Assembly (NCBI GenBank): GCA_025370845.1
Contig: JAMXFF010000002.1
Coordinates: forward strand, 24,242 to 88,241
Length of the DNA stretch: 64,000 nt
Reading direction: 5' to 3'
Origin: Laspinema palackyanum D2a
GTDB lineage: Bacteria; Cyanobacteriota; Cyanobacteriia; Cyanobacteriales; Laspinemataceae
This document shows positions 63,180 to 64,000 of this stretch, piece by piece; position 1 is the stretch's first letter, and the number at the start of each line of letters is the position of its first letter. Both the position numbers and the translations under genes were made by a program. The notes below the pieces were generated by a model that was given only the letters and a program-made list of their open reading frames with translations, was not told the DNA's origin and searched no databases.

Positions 63180-63490
63180 GCTTAACTCCGAACATTAACT
63201 CCGAACATTAGACTAGGGCTGTTTCATTCTAAAATTTTCCTTACCCCGTAAGCGTTACAGCCCAAGGGTTTTCGGCCTTATTTCCTACTTTTAGGTTAAA
63301 AATTAGGAAATAACGGCTGTATCCCCCGTCAGATAAAGCTTACGAACAAGCAAAAAAGTAATTTGACCTTGAGAATGAAACAGCCCTAACATTAGACTCC
63401 GAACATTAGACTCCGAACATTAGACTCGCCAACAACTCCGAACATTAGACTCCGAACATTAGACAGACTCCGAACATTAGACAGACTCCT
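63180..63490. repeat. Direct repeats CTCCGAACATTAGA
   Basis: About eight copies of a 14-15 bp unit (CTCCGAACATTAGA) on both sides of the MITE at 63214-63388. Unit spacing is partly regular (14-15 bp), partly broken by short insertions. The MITE inserted into one of these units. Confidence 0.85.
63214..63388. mobile_element. MITE, 175 bp, 17-bp perfect TIRs, 9-bp target duplication
   Basis: Left end TAGGGCTGTTTCATTCT (63214-63230) and right end AGAATGAAACAGCCCTA (63372-63388) are perfect inverses. ACATTAGAC flanks both sides (63205-63213 and 63389-63397), a 9-bp duplication. No ORF inside; further inverted segments (CGTAAGC/GCTTACG, TTATTTCCTA/TAGGAAATAA) make it nearly a full-length hairpin. 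TIR and 9-bp duplication would fit an IS4-like parent; the parent transposase is not in this window. Confidence 0.9.
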
Positions 63491-63623
63491 GAATGATTTG
63501 TTACCGAGTGCCTTTGAATGTTCTAGCGCCATTGAATGTTATGCCAAGCGCCGTTGTTGTTCCAACCAGTTTCCGAGCGCCATTGGTGTTTTCTTAAATT
63601 TTTTAGTAATCAACACAAAACAC

Positions 63624-63653
63624 TTGACTTATACTTTAATGTTTTGTTAGAGT
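63624..63653 (+). promoter_or_regulatory. Probable promoter for the tRNA-like RNA
   Basis: TTGACT (63624-63629) and TAGAGT (63648-63653) with an 18-bp spacer; the expected start is about 63660, four bases before the acceptor stem at 63664. Confidence 0.65.
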
Positions 63654-63663
63654 AAGTATAGAC

Positions 63664-63869
63664 GCAGGATTGTCCAGCCTGGTGACTGGAGCCTTAAAAC
63701 GGAGGGCTGACCGAAAAGGGATATTGAGCCGGTAGTCGGTAAGATTCAAGTTTGCGAATCCACCTAACTGCATTGACTTGTGGGTTAATCTCAAAAGGAT
63801 TAACACGGGGAAGGGCGTTTTGTTGAAATCTGCATCAATATTTGAGGGGTTCGATTCCCCTATCCTGCA
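63664..63869 (+). ncRNA. tRNA-like RNA with long insertion, about 206 nt
   Basis: Acceptor stem GCAGGAT (63664-63670) pairs with ATCCTGC (63862-63868), discriminator A at 63869, no encoded CCA. T-arm AGGGG-TTCGATT-CCCCT (63845-63861) has the standard 5-bp stem and 7-nt loop, joined directly to the acceptor. A D-arm-like hairpin TCCAG/CTGGA with GG in the loop follows the 5' acceptor. In place of the anticodon arm are about 150 nt with hairpins GATTC/GAATC and GTTAATC/GATTAAC and a possible AAAACG/CGTTTT closing pair. I see no tmRNA tag and no clear group I intron core. May be an intron-bearing tRNA, a tRNA mimic or a new RNA class. Confidence 0.65.
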
Positions 63870-63894
63870 TTTCTCTTAGAATCAGTTTCCTAAA

Positions 63895-63945
63895 AACGTT
63901 TTCTGTTTCTAATTTTGTTTCTGTTTTTAATTTTGTTTCTGATTT
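63895..63945. repeat. TTTCTG-type hexamer tract after the tRNA-like RNA
   Basis: CGTTTTCTGTTTCTAATTTT and similar TTTCTG units in a row, same family as the tract at 35020. Confidence 0.65.
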
Positions 63946-64000
63946 GGGGTTTGATTATGGGTTAGGGCAGAAGGGTCAGGGGCGAGTCTCCGCTATTCCT

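Noticed and set aside
63001..63195. 64-codon minus-strand frame at the right end
   Set aside because: Overlaps the better-supported broken plus-strand gene and the repeat array.
63664..63869. tmRNA
   Set aside because: No tag-peptide reading frame, wrong acceptor sequence and too short; only the tRNA-like ends fit.

Overview
The window looks like accessory DNA, a large plasmid or an integrated mobile island, from a filamentous cyanobacterium. The evidence is the many GCGATCGC (HIP1) palindromes, the cyanobacterial gene mix (CHAT/TPR proteins, a caspase-like peptidase, two-partner-secretion haemagglutinin, FecR-like protein, collagen-like protein, DUF5131) and the lack of ribosomal or core metabolic genes. 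Host genus cannot be fixed from the sequence; an Oscillatoriales-type host is a guess.

Layout. 1-6628 (minus strand): a GC-richer type I restriction-modification operon hsdM-hsdS-(AlbA_2/Schlafen-type ATPase)-hsdR, with hsdR running off the left edge. 7006-10164 (plus): three paralogous small XRE regulators and a 609-aa coiled-coil protein; part of this block is a decayed segmental duplication. 10391-11730 (minus): a small regulator operon. 11890-12280: a dense set of nested inverted repeats that looks like a large structured RNA, just upstream of an unknown 192-aa gene. 13274-22150 (plus): a tightly overlapping operon of small membrane proteins, an FtsK/VirD4-like ATPase, an M23-type peptidase, a lysozyme-like protein and a RuvC-like nuclease, best read as a DNA-transfer or cell-envelope-crossing module. 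22159-31721: surface and signalling genes (collagen-like, CHAT peptidase, TPR membrane protein, FecR-like, TpsA haemagglutinin). 31718-40973 (minus): nuclease, DUF5131, SLOG, PLD, ComF and prepilin genes among small unknowns. 41039-50462 (minus): a cassette-like series of small genes, several with near-identical terminators, a shared upstream GCTATCGC motif and fast-evolving degenerate repeats, plus Rha/Bro-N + T5orf172 phage-type genes and two small-RNA candidates.

The most unusual locus is 50958-59831. On the plus strand are a caspase-like protease and a small partner. Facing them is a minus-strand operon of a membrane/coiled-coil protein, an 855-aa AlkB-like + DUF4326 + SLOG fusion, a 1182-aa protein whose residues 444-600 match the catalytic double-psi-beta-barrel pattern of cellular RNA polymerases and eukaryotic-type RNA-dependent RNA polymerases (R-x-P, GDI, DFDGD, N-x-x-G and L-x-x-A-x(4)-V-D-x-x-K), and a 43-aa ORF. 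I infer a polymerase-centred conflict or RNA-based system that I do not recognise as described.

60053-64000 (plus): small genes, two of them broken by single in-frame stops (a PAPS-reductase-like PP-loop gene and a small unknown gene), a 175-bp MITE with 17-bp terminal repeats and a 9-bp target duplication, and a ~206-nt RNA whose ends form a convincing tRNA-like acceptor/T-arm/D-arm but whose centre is far too long for a tRNA. Function calls come from reading the sequence only; no database search was possible.
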